From Salticus scenicus (Eukaryota; Arthropoda; Arachnida; Araneae; Salticidae), in contig OZ005659.1 in the NCBI GenBank assembly GCA_963930645.1, positions 162,388,534 to 162,452,533 of the forward strand: a DNA stretch of 64,000 nt, read 5' to 3'. Of the stretch, positions 34,386 through 44,469 are shown piece after piece. Numbering within the stretch: position 1 is the stretch's first letter; each line of letters starts with the position of its first letter. A program made the position numbers and the translations under genes. The notes below the pieces were generated by a model that was given only the letters and a program-made list of their open reading frames with translations, was not told the origin of the DNA and did not search any database.

Positions 34386-34733
34386 ATGTAATTAAAAGTT
34401 TTCTAAATGTTTTTTAACATGCCAATATATTTGAATATTTACCGCATAAAATAATTAGGAAAATTTCTATTTCCTAATAATTAGCATGAATGATAAGCTA
34501 ACAGGTCATTTAAATTACACATACTTGAAAATAAATTAAACCTGCAATTAAATTTACATGTGTGTTTTAATTTAACTGTAGCACATGTAAATTACTTACA
34601 TGTGTGTTTACTTAACATTTTTAAACATGCAAACATATTTGAACATTTATTGCATAAAGTAATTAGAAAATTTTATGTTTCCTAATAACTAGCATGAATG
34701 ATAAACTTAATAACTTCTTTTAAACTATACATA
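34386..34733. repeat. Local tandem duplication (period ~207 bp) holding filled and empty transposon sites
   Basis: Copy A (about 34386-34600) and copy B (34601-34733, continuing at 36053-36100 after the transposon) share ACATGC(C/A)A(T/A), CATAAA(A)TAATTAG, TTTCCTAATAA, TAGCATGAATGATAA and TACTTGAAAATAA, followed by AAACCTGC and AAATTTACATGTGTG. In copy A the TA at 34522-34523 is uninterrupted. In copy B the same TA is duplicated around the 1319-bp element. Confidence 0.85.
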
Positions 34734-34768
34734 AAGGGTGTCCAGGAATTACTGTCTGAAAATTAAAA
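34734..34768 (+). repeat. Left 35-bp terminal inverted repeat
   Basis: It begins AAGGGTGTCCAGGAATTACT and is identical over 35 bp to the complement of 36018-36052. Such ends are the transposase binding and cleavage sites. Confidence 0.95.
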
Positions 34769-34853
34769 CTTACGCATATGAAAAGTAAGGAAAAAAAATT
34801 AAAGTGATTATTTGCATATGAAAATAAATTTATTTAATTACAAATTAATATAT

Positions 34854-35900
34854 TCATTTGACACCACTGGTGCCGTAATCACCAACTAATCGCAACTTCC
34901 ACTTGAAGTGTCGAAATAGGTTTTTCCCATGCTTTTCTGCTACTAACTTCGAGATCTTTAGCCATTCCTTTCTGAAAGCTGCTAAATTCGAGAGGATTTT
35001 CCTTCTTTTTTTGTATTCTAACTTGCATAGTGCCCAGAATTTTTCTATAGGGCGACATTGCGGAACATTCGGCGGATTGTCTTCCTTGGGCACATATTCA
35101 ATATTTTTCTCTTTCAGATATGACTGCACAATTTTGCAGTAATGACTTGAAGCTAAATCTGGCCAGAACAATAGCTTTCCTTTGTCTCTCTGAGAGTTAA
35201 AAAATTTCAAAAACGGGCCTTGAAGGATGTCCTTTAGGTATCTTTCGCCATTCAAACTCTGCCTGGAAATGAATGGTTCGCTGATGCATCCGTCTTGTGA
35301 TATTGCTTGCCAGACGAGAAATTTTCCCGGAAACTTTTCCTTTCTTTTAACTTTGGAATCATCTGGGATTTCCACACCAGGAATGTCATTCCAAAATTCT
35401 TTGCATGGAATCTGTTTATAATCATAGGGCACATAAGTTTCATCATCCATTATCATAAATTTTCCACCACCTGATTTCACTAGTTGTTTGTAGAGTTTCT
35501 TGCAGCCCCTTTTTGCCCTTTCAGCTTGATCATTTTTATATAGAGCTGCAGAAGATTTAGTCCTAGTTACAATACCCATCTTTTTCTTCAGTTGATGAAC
35601 GGATGATTTTGATATTCCAAGTTTCCTCGAAGCTTCTCTGTTTGAAAGTGATGGATCTTTAATGAGAAGATGCTTCAACTTTGCAGCATTGCGAGATGTG
35701 TAGACTTTTGGGATTCGACCTGATGACTGTGAATAGTGAACACTGCATGTCCTAGTATACTGTTCTAATGCCCGATCGATGAATCTTTCTCCAAATCCCT
35801 GAGTTTTGAAGTGATTTCTTGTGACTTTCCTGTTAAAGTTGTGAGCCAGGAAATAGTCAACAATTTGATTTCTTTTAATTTGGTTAATTTTTGTTTTCAT
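34854..35900 (-). CDS. ITmD37E-type (DD37E) transposase, intact
   Basis: This 348-residue protein is the expected size for a Tc1/mariner-superfamily transposase, the nuclear enzyme that cuts the element at its inverted ends and inserts it at TA. The N-terminal third holds two helix-turn-helix-like segments (about residues 5-45 and 74-110; LSNREASRKLGISKSSVHQL is a good second helix-turn-helix). The catalytic triad is visible: Asp153 in IMDDETYV, Asp248 in FWPDLASSHY, Glu286 in PQCRPIEKFW. Thirty-seven residues separate the last two, hence DD37E. WPDLASSHY and NPPNVPQCRPIE are characteristic of the ITmD37E group. The first ATG after the right inverted repeat is used; there is no intron, stop or frameshift. 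It lies alone between its terminal repeats. Activity is inferred, not shown. Confidence 0.95.
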   Translation of the reverse strand: MKTKINQIKRNQIVDYFLAHNFNRKVTRNHFKTQGFGERFIDRALEQYTRTCSVHYSQSSGRIPKVYTSRNAAKLKHLLIKDPSLSNREASRKLGISKSSVHQLKKKMGIVTRTKSSAALYKNDQAERAKRGCKKLYKQLVKSGGGKFMIMDDETYVPYDYKQIPCKEFWNDIPGVEIPDDSKVKRKEKFPGKFLVWQAISQDGCISEPFISRQSLNGERYLKDILQGPFLKFFNSQRDKGKLLFWPDLASSHYCKIVQSYLKEKNIEYVPKEDNPPNVPQCRPIEKFWALCKLEYKKRRKILSNLAAFRKEWLKISKLVAEKHGKNLFRHFKWKLRLVGDYGTSGVK

Positions 35901-36017
35901 CTCGATCTAAAAAGAAAAAATATTTTATCAGCTTAATTTTGAATGTTTTGCTTAACTTTTAAGAAAATAGAAATAAAATTTTAGCGATGACAACATATAT
36001 ATATATATATATATGCC

Positions 36018-36052
36018 TTTTAATTTTCAGACAGTAATTCCTGGACACCCTT
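36018..36052 (-). repeat. Right 35-bp terminal inverted repeat
   Basis: Perfect complement of 34734-34768, followed directly by the duplicated TA. Confidence 0.95.
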
Positions 36053-36569
36053 TACTTGAAAATAATTTAAACCTGCGACCAAATTTACATGTGTGAAAAT
36101 ATTTTGTTTTTAATGAGACAAAATTACAGCTTTCTAGAAAAATTTAAAAGAATTTTTCAAACAAAATCATTCTAGGACCTTTGAAAACCATAAAGTGGAC
36201 TCTCTAAAATTCTTAAGTTTAAATTTATAAAATGAGAGGTCAGAATTAAAACTTTCTGGGATGGTTTGGCATCTAGCCAATTTCCGCCAATATGAAGGCT
36301 ACTTTAATACCAGGGCTTAGAAGAGAATCATCTAATTTACATGTAATCGCTCCAAGCGTTGATTCGATACCAATCATATGGGATTTTAATGAGATAAAAA
36401 AAATCTGGTGTGACTCCACTCGACTTTCCGAACATTGAGTAATTAACAGTTTTGCAGATAAAGTAAAGAAAGAGGAGTTGTTAAACAAACAAAAGAGAGA
36501 AAACCATAATAGAGTGTTTGAGTATTTTCCTTCATATATTACACGATCTGTTATTTAATGCTACTGAAC

Positions 36570-37090
36570 TTTGAGCCCATATATCATAATGATAAAGAAT
36601 TTTTCGTTGTTTCCCTGTAAAAACCTATAAATTCTAGATTCACCAAAATGCTTATAGTTAGTGCAGGAGAGATTTATAATATTCATATAAATTTTCAGCT
36701 CGATTGAATAAGGTGTTTAGATGCTATTGCACTTTTAAAAATTCGGTGCTATAGGCTATAATGATAAAGAAATTTTCTTTGTGTCCTTGTAAAAAAAACC
36801 GTAAGTGCTAAATTCACCAAAATCTATACAGTTTGTTCAACTCTTCAAATTTTAATCATTTGTTCATCTGTGTACAAATTGTTTTCTCAGATTAATAAAG
36901 CCTTTAGACGCTATTGCACTTTTAAAAATTTGGCCCCATAGGCCATAATGAAAAAGAAATTTTTCTGGTGTCCCTATAAAAAACTATAAGTGCTAAATTC
37001 ACCGAAATCAATAGGGTTCGTACTATGGTGACTTACAATATACGTACCGACTTTCAGCTTTTTCGAAAAAAGCGTTTAGACGCTAGCGTG
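36570..37090 (-). repeat. Tandem repeat, ~175-bp units, inverted relative to 47.8 kb array
   Basis: Three units are marked by GGC(C/T)ATAATGA(T/A)AAAGAA (near 36576, 36749 and 36933), each followed by TGT(C/T)CCTGTAAAAAA, CTAAATTCACC(A/G)AAAT and (T)TTTAGACGCTATTGCAC. The complement of the same unit forms the array at 47790-48530. It ends in a CA-rich tract (37095-37130). Confidence 0.7.
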
Positions 37091-37139
37091 TTCACTCACA
37101 TACATGCATACACACATACGTACACACACAGTCTCGCGT

Positions 37140-37370
37140 AAGGTGGAAACCGAGGACTCGGTGCGCAAACCGCCAAACCGAGGACCTATTTTGACTGTCG
37201 AAATAATTTAACAAATTTAATATTTTTTCAAAATTATGTATAGAAATTGAATTTATATTGCAATGGGAACGTCCATATTAAGAAAGTTTGATTATTTAGC
37301 GTATGTATTTTTACCGGTAACCGAGGACCTAGAAAACTGTACGTCAAACCGAGGACCTGCAAATGAAGTT
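37140..37370. other. Cluster of ACCGAGGAC words
   Basis: ACCGAGGAC occurs four times (about 37149, 37179, 37319 and 37352), usually as AAACCGAGGACCT. The stretch is otherwise AT-rich with no gene. Its complement GTCCTCG is the start of every unit in the minisatellite 0.8 kb downstream. Confidence 0.55.
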
Positions 37371-37374
37371 TTTA

Positions 37375-38200
37375 ATTTTGCAAAAAATAGTTGCAGTTAT
37401 AAGCTTATCGAAATAATTTTACTGTGTTTTATTGAAAAATTAAATCTACAAGTGGAATATTCTTCGGTTACTTATTTCAAATATTTTATATGTATTTTAA
37501 ATAATTATCAATTAATTTAGTATGCAAAATATTTCGTAATATTCATTCTTAAATTATGATCGTACAGTGATTAACAAAACAATTCATTGTTGATAGTACA
37601 AAAGATAAATTTCTTTAATAATTAAATATTTTAAATTATGCTGTTTTAAAAGCATTTAAATATATTTATCTCAATAAATGTAAAGTTTTTACAGAATAAA
37701 AATTTATTGTAATTTTCCAAAATAGGAAATAAAATATTTTAATGAATCTTGGATGAAAAAGAGCACATTTTTAAAAAGATTTTCCAGGTTTGTATAATTT
37801 TTAACGGTGCAGCATACAAGTCTTTCTTTACTTTTAATTAATTTTGTTAATTAATAAGGTAATATTTTATTGCGTTCATATAATTTAAAAGCTATATTCA
37901 ATAACCTATTTTTTATTATTTTAAGAATAATTGATAATTAAGACATAATAAAATAGGTAATTAAAACATAATAATAATTGATAATAAACACATTTATTAT
38001 TGTCTTAATTTCTGTGGGTTTTTTTCTTTAATTATTAATTTTTTATAGAAAATTTAATATATAAATTAGTATTTTATAACACACCTTTAAATTAAAATAT
38101 CAAAGATAAATTTTAAATATGTAGTTTGATTACTGAATTATGGCAAATAAAAATTCTTTTCATATTTGTGTAAAAATACACTCAAAATCAGGTATGTTAA
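37375..38200. other. Unassigned AT-rich DNA
   Basis: I see nothing beyond AT-rich sequence between the ACCGAGGAC cluster and the minisatellite. Confidence 0.6.
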
Positions 38201-38203
38201 AAA

Positions 38204-38719
38204 GTCCTCGAAGACAGTATTTTAAAATGTCCTCGTTTGAATGTACGTTAACATGTCCTCGAAGGCAGGTTTTATCCACATGCCCTCGTTTGCATGTAGG
38301 TAAACATGTCCTCGTTTGCATGTAGTTTAACATGTCCACGAAAGCAGGTGTGTAAAAATGTCCTCGTTCGCATGTGTTTAAAATGTCCTCGAATGCATGT
38401 GTGTTAAAAGTCCTCGTTTGCATGTGGGTTAACATGTCCTCGAAAGCAGGTGTGCCAAAATGTCCTCGGAGGCCTGTGTGTTTAAAGTCCTCGAAGGCAG
38501 GTGTGTTTCAAAGTCCTCGAAGGCAGGTGTGTTACAAAGTCCTCGAAGGCAGGTGTGTTAAAATGTCCTCGTTTGCATGTGTGTTAAACGTCCTCAAAAG
38601 CAGGTGTGTTATAAGGTCCTCGAAGGCAGGTGTGTTATAAGGTCCTCGAAGGCAGGTGTGTTAAAATGTACACGAAAGCAGGTTTGTTAAAAAGTACTCG
38701 TTCGCATGTGTTTAAAAAT
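38204..38719. repeat. 26-bp minisatellite of two interleaved variants, ~20 units
   Basis: Units follow GTCCTCG-(AAGGCAGG or TTTGCATG)-TGTGTTAAAAT. By eye the order runs mixed at the left (alternating A and T types), then a block of AAGGCAGG types near 38480-38570, then mixed again. Outer units are more mutated than central ones, as expected for expansion from the middle. Long open frames on both strands here (88 and 91 codons) arise because the unit rarely makes a stop and 3 units equal 78 bp; they are not genes. Confidence 0.9.
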
Positions 38720-38766
38720 TCCTTATTAATAGGGGCGTTACATTATTGTCCGATATGGTGGTGTAG

Positions 38767-38850
38767 CACTTGCAACCGGGACAGATGCGACCGGGGTTAA
38801 AATCGTAGTACTTGCGACCGCTTTGGTTTGAGGGTAGCAGTTGCGACCGG
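38767..38850 (+). repeat. Left arm of a long inverted repeat (partner 41214-41322)
   Basis: 54 bp (38767-38820) from CACTTGCAACCGGGACAG to GTACTTGCGACCG match the complement of 41269-41322 with about three differences. Further in, GAGGGTAGC also matches. The arm contains a GCGACCG word three times. With its partner it encloses about 2.5 kb. Confidence 0.8.
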
Positions 38851-38869
38851 ATGTATCCGAAAGCAGGTA

Positions 38870-39460
38870 CAACACAGGAGATGTGTTCATGTGTAAGGAC
38901 GGGGGGGGGGAAGGGGGGTTGCTTCACTGATTAAATTCGTTAAAAAGAGTTAACAAAACTGAATTTAATTACTAAATAATAAACCCAAACGCGTATAAAA
39001 GTCAATAAATTTAAAAAAGAGGTTTTTCTTTTTTTTAAATATACAATTATTGTAATGTAATTCAGGCAACACAGGAGATGTGTTCATGTGTAAGGAGGAC
39101 AGGGGGGGAGGAGGCTTCACTGATTAAATTTGTTAAAAAGAGTTAAAACTGAATTTAATTACTAAATAAAAAACCCAAACGCGTACAAAAGTCAATAAAT
39201 TTAAATAAGAGTTTTTTTTTTTTTTTTTTTTTTCCCTTTACAATTCACTATTATTGTAATGTAATTCAGGCAACACAGGAGATGTGTTCATGTGTAAGGA
39301 GGGGGGGAGGGGCTTCACTGATTAAATTCGTTAAAAAGAGTTAACAAAACTGAATTTAATTACTAAATAAAAAACTCAAATGCGTACAAAAGTCAATAAA
39401 TTTAGAAAAGAGTTTTTTTTTTTTTTTTTTTTTTTACAATATACTATTATTGTAATGTTT
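38870..39460. repeat. ~200-bp tandem repeat, three units
   Basis: Units start CAACACAGGAGATGTGTTCA at 38870, 39067 and 39271 (periods 197 and 204). Each contains a G-rich run, TTCACTGATTAAATTCGTTA, AAAACTGAATTTAATTACTA, CAAA(C/T)GCGTA and a long poly-T. Length differences lie mainly in the G and T runs. Confidence 0.88.
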
Positions 39461-39589
39461 TTCCTAGTTAACTACTACTATTATCAATAATTCATATTAA
39501 TTTTACAATTACAAGTTAAAAATAACTCTCATTATGCACATTTATACGAAATTCTGTCCTATACTGTCATGTTAAAAAATTAGAAAATA

Positions 39590-39885
39590 TGCGATCACAG
39601 CGCCACCTGTTGAGCGATTGATCCACAAATATAATCAGCACCAGTTTATGTCAGAGTCCAACTAAATACCAAGTTCGGTTAAATTTCGTTCATTGGCTCG
39701 TGAGATACAGCGTGCACAAAATTCGTGATACACACAGACACACAGACAGATTGACAGACAGACATTTTCTAAAAACTATCAAATCATGTTCAGGACATCC
39801 CAAAAGGTGTAAATCCATCTAAAACTGGAGTTCAAGAATTTTCACTAATCCAATACTTTCTCTATATATACATATAGAAGAAAGT
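39590..39885. repeat. Dispersed repeat fragment, class unknown
   Basis: Features common in interspersed repeats of invertebrates are AGCGCCACCTGTTGAG, GAGATACAGCGTGCA, a CACACAGACAGA run, and a terminal dyad TACTTTCTCTATATA / TATAGAAGAAAGTA at 39850-39883. No coding sequence. Confidence 0.45.
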
Positions 39886-40010
39886 AAAAATATTAATTAT
39901 CAGTTTAAATTCACAATCTATTTTAGAAGGATGTTACTAATCGAAACAGATGAATCATACATATGGTACTGCGGGTGAAGTAGTCTGTTTTCAACGGCTT
40001 ATATTCTAAA

Positions 40011-40145
40011 CTAGCAGGCTTTGACAGCTTCGCTGGTCATTATATTGAAATGAATAATAATAATTATTATTCATTTCAATAATATTCATTCAATAATTAT
40101 TCATTCACTAATTATTCATTTCATAATAATATTCAAGTATACCTT
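40011..40145 (-). mobile_element. Helitron-like 3' end fragment
   Basis: Read on the minus strand it ends GACCAGCGAAGCTGTCAAAG then CCTGCTAG before a T, the CTRR-type 3' terminus of Helitrons. The same end, better preserved, is at 46510 (CGGGCAAAGCCAGCTAG). Inward it degenerates into (ATT)n-rich sequence. Confidence 0.55.
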
Positions 40146-40409
40146 TGAAATTTCTGATGGTGGCAAATTCGCAACCCGGTGTGGTCACCCAATCTTCTCC
40201 CTTTAATTAATTTACTCATAATCAGAATTGGGGATATTGAATTATTAAAATATCAAAGCGCCCTCTGGCGACAGAGATTTGCAACATATACTCTTCAATT
40301 CCAATTCAAATAACTTTTAAAATGATATATTACTTATGAAATTATGTTAATTACAAGCTGAGATACAAAGGTAATATAAACATTTTTATAAAAAGATTTG
40401 TGTCTGACT

Positions 40410-40480
40410 TATCCGTGGTTTTCTCCGAAACTTGTGTAACTCCGGGCTATATAATGTTAAAAATCCTTAGTACGAAATGT
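40410..40480 (+). repeat. SINE core domain, isolated
   Basis: ATCCGTGGTTTTCTCCGAAA followed by CTTGTGTAACTCCGGG matches the post-tRNA core of the SINEs at 48542-48786 and 61612-61870 (CCGTGGCTTTCTCCGAAACTTGCGTAA-type). No tRNA head is present. A second weaker piece (TTTCTCCGAAACTC) lies near 40540. Confidence 0.55.
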
Positions 40481-40559
40481 GAGCGGAAATTCGAATTTGG
40501 AATTCAGCAATATATAAAAGAATAAACGTGTTCTGGGTTTTCCATCGTTTCTCCGAAAC

Positions 40560-40810
40560 TCCCGTTCCTTTTCTACATTTTTATCCCTTTGTCCCCCACC
40601 TTTCCGTCCCTTCTAATAAATTTACACTTGAAAATATCCGCAATCGATTTATCTTGCCTTAAAATCTAATAATACCAATTTCAAACGCTGTAACCCCCCC
40701 CCCCCCTTTAAGCCCTTCCTGATAATTCTATGATTCCAAAAATATTCACAATCGAATTATCGGGCGTTAAAACCAAATATTACGAAATTTCAACGGCATA
40801 TCACAATTTA
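40560..40810. repeat. Two units of a ~130-bp C-rich repeat
   Basis: It shares word order with the array at 62325-62875: C-rich tract, TTCC-GTCC, CTAATAAT/TGATAATT, GAAAATAT(C)C, a TTAAAACC-like block and ACCAA(T/A)TT(T)C. Diverged. Confidence 0.5.
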
Positions 40811-41213
40811 AAATACTACAAAACATAAAATAAAACTTAATCTTACATTAACTCAAATATATATACTTTTGTAAAAGTTATAATTTTATTAATAAGCATA
40901 TCTAATAAATAAATCTGAATATGCTCCAGATTCGATGATTTTAATAGTTTATAATAATGATTGCAAAAAGGATTGTGCACCATCATTGCATTTATGTAAT
41001 TATTAATAGAATTTTGGTTATGTTAATATACTATAACATATTTTAAATGATTTTTGCATAGTAAAACATTTAATCTTTTTGGCGAGAAAACTTCAACAAC
41101 AAATATATTGTTTTGAAATAATGATCATTAAATCGAATGTGCATTGCTAAGGGAATTATGATGATCTTTTGCGGGATATATCCATTGACGCAGCGATTGC
41201 CATGCCTTTAATT

Positions 41214-41322
41214 ATAGCGGTCGGAGAAGCTACCCTCCGATGAACAAGTGTGCATAGATTTAAGAATTCGGTCGCAAGTGCTACGATTTTAACCCCGGTC
41301 GCATCTGTCCCGGTCGCAAGCG
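41214..41322 (-). repeat. Right arm of the long inverted repeat
   Basis: Complement of 38767-38850 with an extra ~20 bp between the GCGACCG-rich block and the GAGGGTAGC block. See the left arm. Confidence 0.8.
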
Positions 41323-41344
41323 CGACGTAACCGTCAGATATAGT

Positions 41345-42244
41345 TGCGTGAAAAAATATTCCGTTGTCCGATTTGTTGAAGGCTATTCATGCAATGAAAT
41401 TTATTTTATTGTGTATTGATATATTTCTATGTGATAAGAAACACGTGAAAACTTCCTAATTGAAAATATTCGTTCTATTATTTTATTAGATTATACAACT
41501 GAAAATATAATATTTTCTAAATTTTAGCTCTTATAAAATAATTGTTTATTAAAATATACCAGCTCTTCCTAATTTAAAATATTAGTTCTAAGTAAACTAT
41601 TAGTCATAAATTTATGTGGCTTACTCAAGTATTTTTTGTTCACTTTTTTATAATTAAATTATTTATTTTTTAATTCGTATGTTATGTCTTTGTAACCCTT
41701 TCTATAGAAATGTGTGCGCTTTGGAGCTCTAAACAATAAAAAGGTTTACTTACATTTTTATTTTGATTCATTGAAAAGTTATACGCTTTCGTTTTTCGCT
41801 TTATATATATATTTCTGAAATATCTTTATCGTTTTCTTCATACCTGGGAACATATAATCCCTCGGGGTGAAATATTTTGATATGGATACCTATCAAAAGA
41901 ACTCGTCAGTAACTTTGATGTGAATAATTAAATCACATATCTATGATAATGTGAAATAAATTTATAGAATTTTCTTATTAAAAAAAAACTAGCATGCTGT
42001 GGGTACTAAAAAAATTCTTCTATATATTTTTTTAATATATATTTACCCAGTATATGTCAGTTAGAAAAAATATTATTTTTCAAAATAATTTTTCATGTTC
42101 GTATCATTTGCTCTCCACTCCATAGCCTTAGGCATATACATATACACGCACGTGTGTGTGTGTGTTATTCTTATTCTTATTCACTTATCCTCATACAAAA
42201 ATAACATCATAATAAAATTATTTTAATAAAATAATAAAAATATA
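41345..42244. other. Unassigned AT-rich DNA
   Basis: I see no feature beyond a (GT)n tract near 42148-42164 and AT-rich microsatellite sequence. Confidence 0.6.
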
Positions 42245-42246
42245 TA

Positions 42247-42438
42247 CAGTGAAGCACCGTTTATACGTCTTTCAAGATACTAACGTAAAAGGATTTATAA
42301 ATGAAAAGACTTATAATCAAAATTTTAATATTTGATTACTATTTAACAATTTAATGACACTTAAACAAAATTTATGTGAAAATACTAATTAATAATGTTT
42401 CATAATTTAGTAAATGTATATCTTACTTTTTTAAAGAC

Positions 42439-42474
<36 letters not shown>

Positions 42475-42975
42475 GAGTTATTTAAACTGAGAAAAATACT
42501 ATTAATGCATGACTGGGTGCTAATTACATATATCATATAATGAGTATTAAATTACATATCTTAAGATTTATATTAACCTATTTTGAATATTAATTATATA
42601 TATATTGCGTATCTTTAATAATGAGCATAGGATTTCTGTCCGTACAAATAGTTATTTAATAACATTAAAAATCTTTACTATACGTCTGATTTGCTGCTTG
42701 TCCATGAGTATAAAACAATCTACTGTGAATTCAGTTGACATTTTGATCGTTATTCTTCGATCTTTCCTGCGTCCTCCATTTAAGATGCTTTCTAGGAAAA
42801 AACTGACTTATTTAGAATGAAAAATAATGACAGGTTCAGAAATTTTGCGAATTTTAGTAAAGTGCAAAAGACGTATAACTGATATTAGCGGCGTATAAAT
42901 GAAGAAATTTTGTATTAAAATGAATAAGAATGAATCGGGGCTTCACTAAAGGGACGTATAAACGATATTTTACTG
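42247..42975. mobile_element. pogo-like non-autonomous element, 729 bp
   Basis: The left end is CAGTGAAGCACCGTTTATAC and the right complement CAGTAAAATATCGTTTATAC, both followed by GTC; TA lies on both sides (42245-42246, 42976-42977). The pattern CAGT...CGTTTATACG is close to pogo/Tigger ends. The interior has an (AAT)n tract (42436-42472) and a 71-codon plus frame (42605-42820) that I cannot match to a transposase. Confidence 0.8.
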
Positions 42976-42979
42976 TATA

Positions 42980-44160
42980 TATATATATATCTATATATTT
43001 AACAAACCATAAAATTTATTAAATTAAAATTAACGTAAATACGTTATGTAATGTGTAATGTGTGGTGGATTGTTAGTGTTTTGCCATCGTCTCATACAGT
43101 TGCCTATAAAATACTTTTTATAGATTCCTATTGAAATATGAATTGTTAAAATCATGGATCCATTAAAAATAAATTAAGCAAAGAATACATGCAATAGTTA
43201 ACCAGTTACTTTGTTGGGATATGTGTGTATCTGTGGTGATCTATTTGTCAGTCTATACTTCGTTCTTATTCTTATTCTTTTCATTTTAATAAAATAAAAT
43301 GTATGTATATTGTTTTACTCTGATACTGTTATTAGCATCTTAATTTCACCCTTTAAGTGTTTGGTCCCCAAACAGCTCAAGTTTATACCATAGACCAGTA
43401 AATATAAGACTTGATTAAATTTCGGTTTATTGATTCATGAGATGCAACGTCCATACAAAGTTATATATAGACCTTTTATTTTCTTTCTTTTTTTTTTTTT
43501 TTTTTCAGTTTGAATTTATTATCCTTTATATTATTTTTTATGTAATTAATATTATATTTTTTAAAGCTAAATTTTCTTTTCTATTGAATGTAATTGACGG
43601 AAGTTCTTCGATACATTTTAATTATGCGACTGACACGTTTCAGGAAGTAAAATCCATTTTTATTATCCACACTGTAAGCAAAATATTAATATTAATAATG
43701 ACCATCTTCTGTCAGGAACGATTCCGGCTTAGACCGCTTCAAAACAGAAACTTTTGGTAGCCATTTTTCCCCTTAGAAATGCTTTGTATTTTTATTTTTA
43801 TTTATTTATTTTTTTTATTAATCTGCATAAATGTTGCATCATTAGAAAGATCTTTCAAAACTGAACATTTTTTGTGCTTGCACTTTCCCCTTAATCTCGA
43901 TATGTAAAAAGATTTCAACGAAAGTTTATAACTACCATTGCAATTCTAAAATACCCATGGAGGATAAAATTAAAATGTAATATAAAATTCAATCATAAAA
44001 ATTATGGGCTAATAGTTATTACATCATTTTCTTGCAATCATGATAATATACTTATCTGATATAAACAAACAGTTGATTGTGACGTCATATTTATCAAATC
44101 AGTTAAAGTAAGTAAGGTTTCAAATAAGGTACCTAAGGTTACTTCGTTACAAATGTGGTA
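42980..44160. other. Unassigned DNA
   Basis: I see no gene. A 107-codon plus frame (43437-43760) begins with a Phe run from poly-T and then reads mixed sequence without a recognised motif. A hairpin of ACTTCGTTACAAATGTGGTACC and its near complement lies at 44140-44205. Confidence 0.5.
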
Positions 44161-44164
44161 CCTT

Positions 44165-44290
44165 TCATTTGGTACCTTATTTGTAACGAAGTTTTGATTA
44201 CATATTTTAGAATTAATTAAAATATGAAAATAATTTCAAAATTGGACATTTAAATTTATGATTGTTGCCAAAATAATTTACCAGTTATTG

Positions 44291-44349
<59 letters not shown>

Positions 44350-44465
44350 GAGGGGGGGGGGCATAAGATGAAATAATGTTTGAAATAATGTTTTCACGCG
44401 AAAAATTAGAAATTAAAAAATATTAAATTTGCCCATGCATATAGAAAATACTTATTAAAACGAGT
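44165..44465 (+). repeat. Dispersed repeat, partner of 32990-33220
   Basis: Same landmarks as the partner copy, with an expanded (TA)n/poly-T/poly-G insertion at 44290-44360. The TTTTCACGCGAA word links it to the Helitron interior. Confidence 0.6.
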
Positions 44466-44469
44466 CGAA

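Larger units (their letters stand above)
34734..36052 (-). mobile_element. Complete DD37E Tc1/mariner-superfamily transposon
   Basis: This 1319-bp element is bounded by perfect 35-bp inverted repeats and by TA duplications (34732-34733, 36053-36054). It contains a single uninterrupted transposase gene on the minus strand and little else: about 120 bp at each side, with a (TA)n tract at 35996-36014. Identical ends, an open gene and an exact empty site nearby all indicate recent insertion relative to every other element here. The ITmD37E group, described from mosquitoes, fits the catalytic spacing. Confidence 0.95.

Noticed and set aside
38160..38640. Long open frames on both strands over the minisatellite
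   Set aside because: They are a consequence of a 26-bp unit with few stop codons; both strands open at once is typical of tandem repeats.
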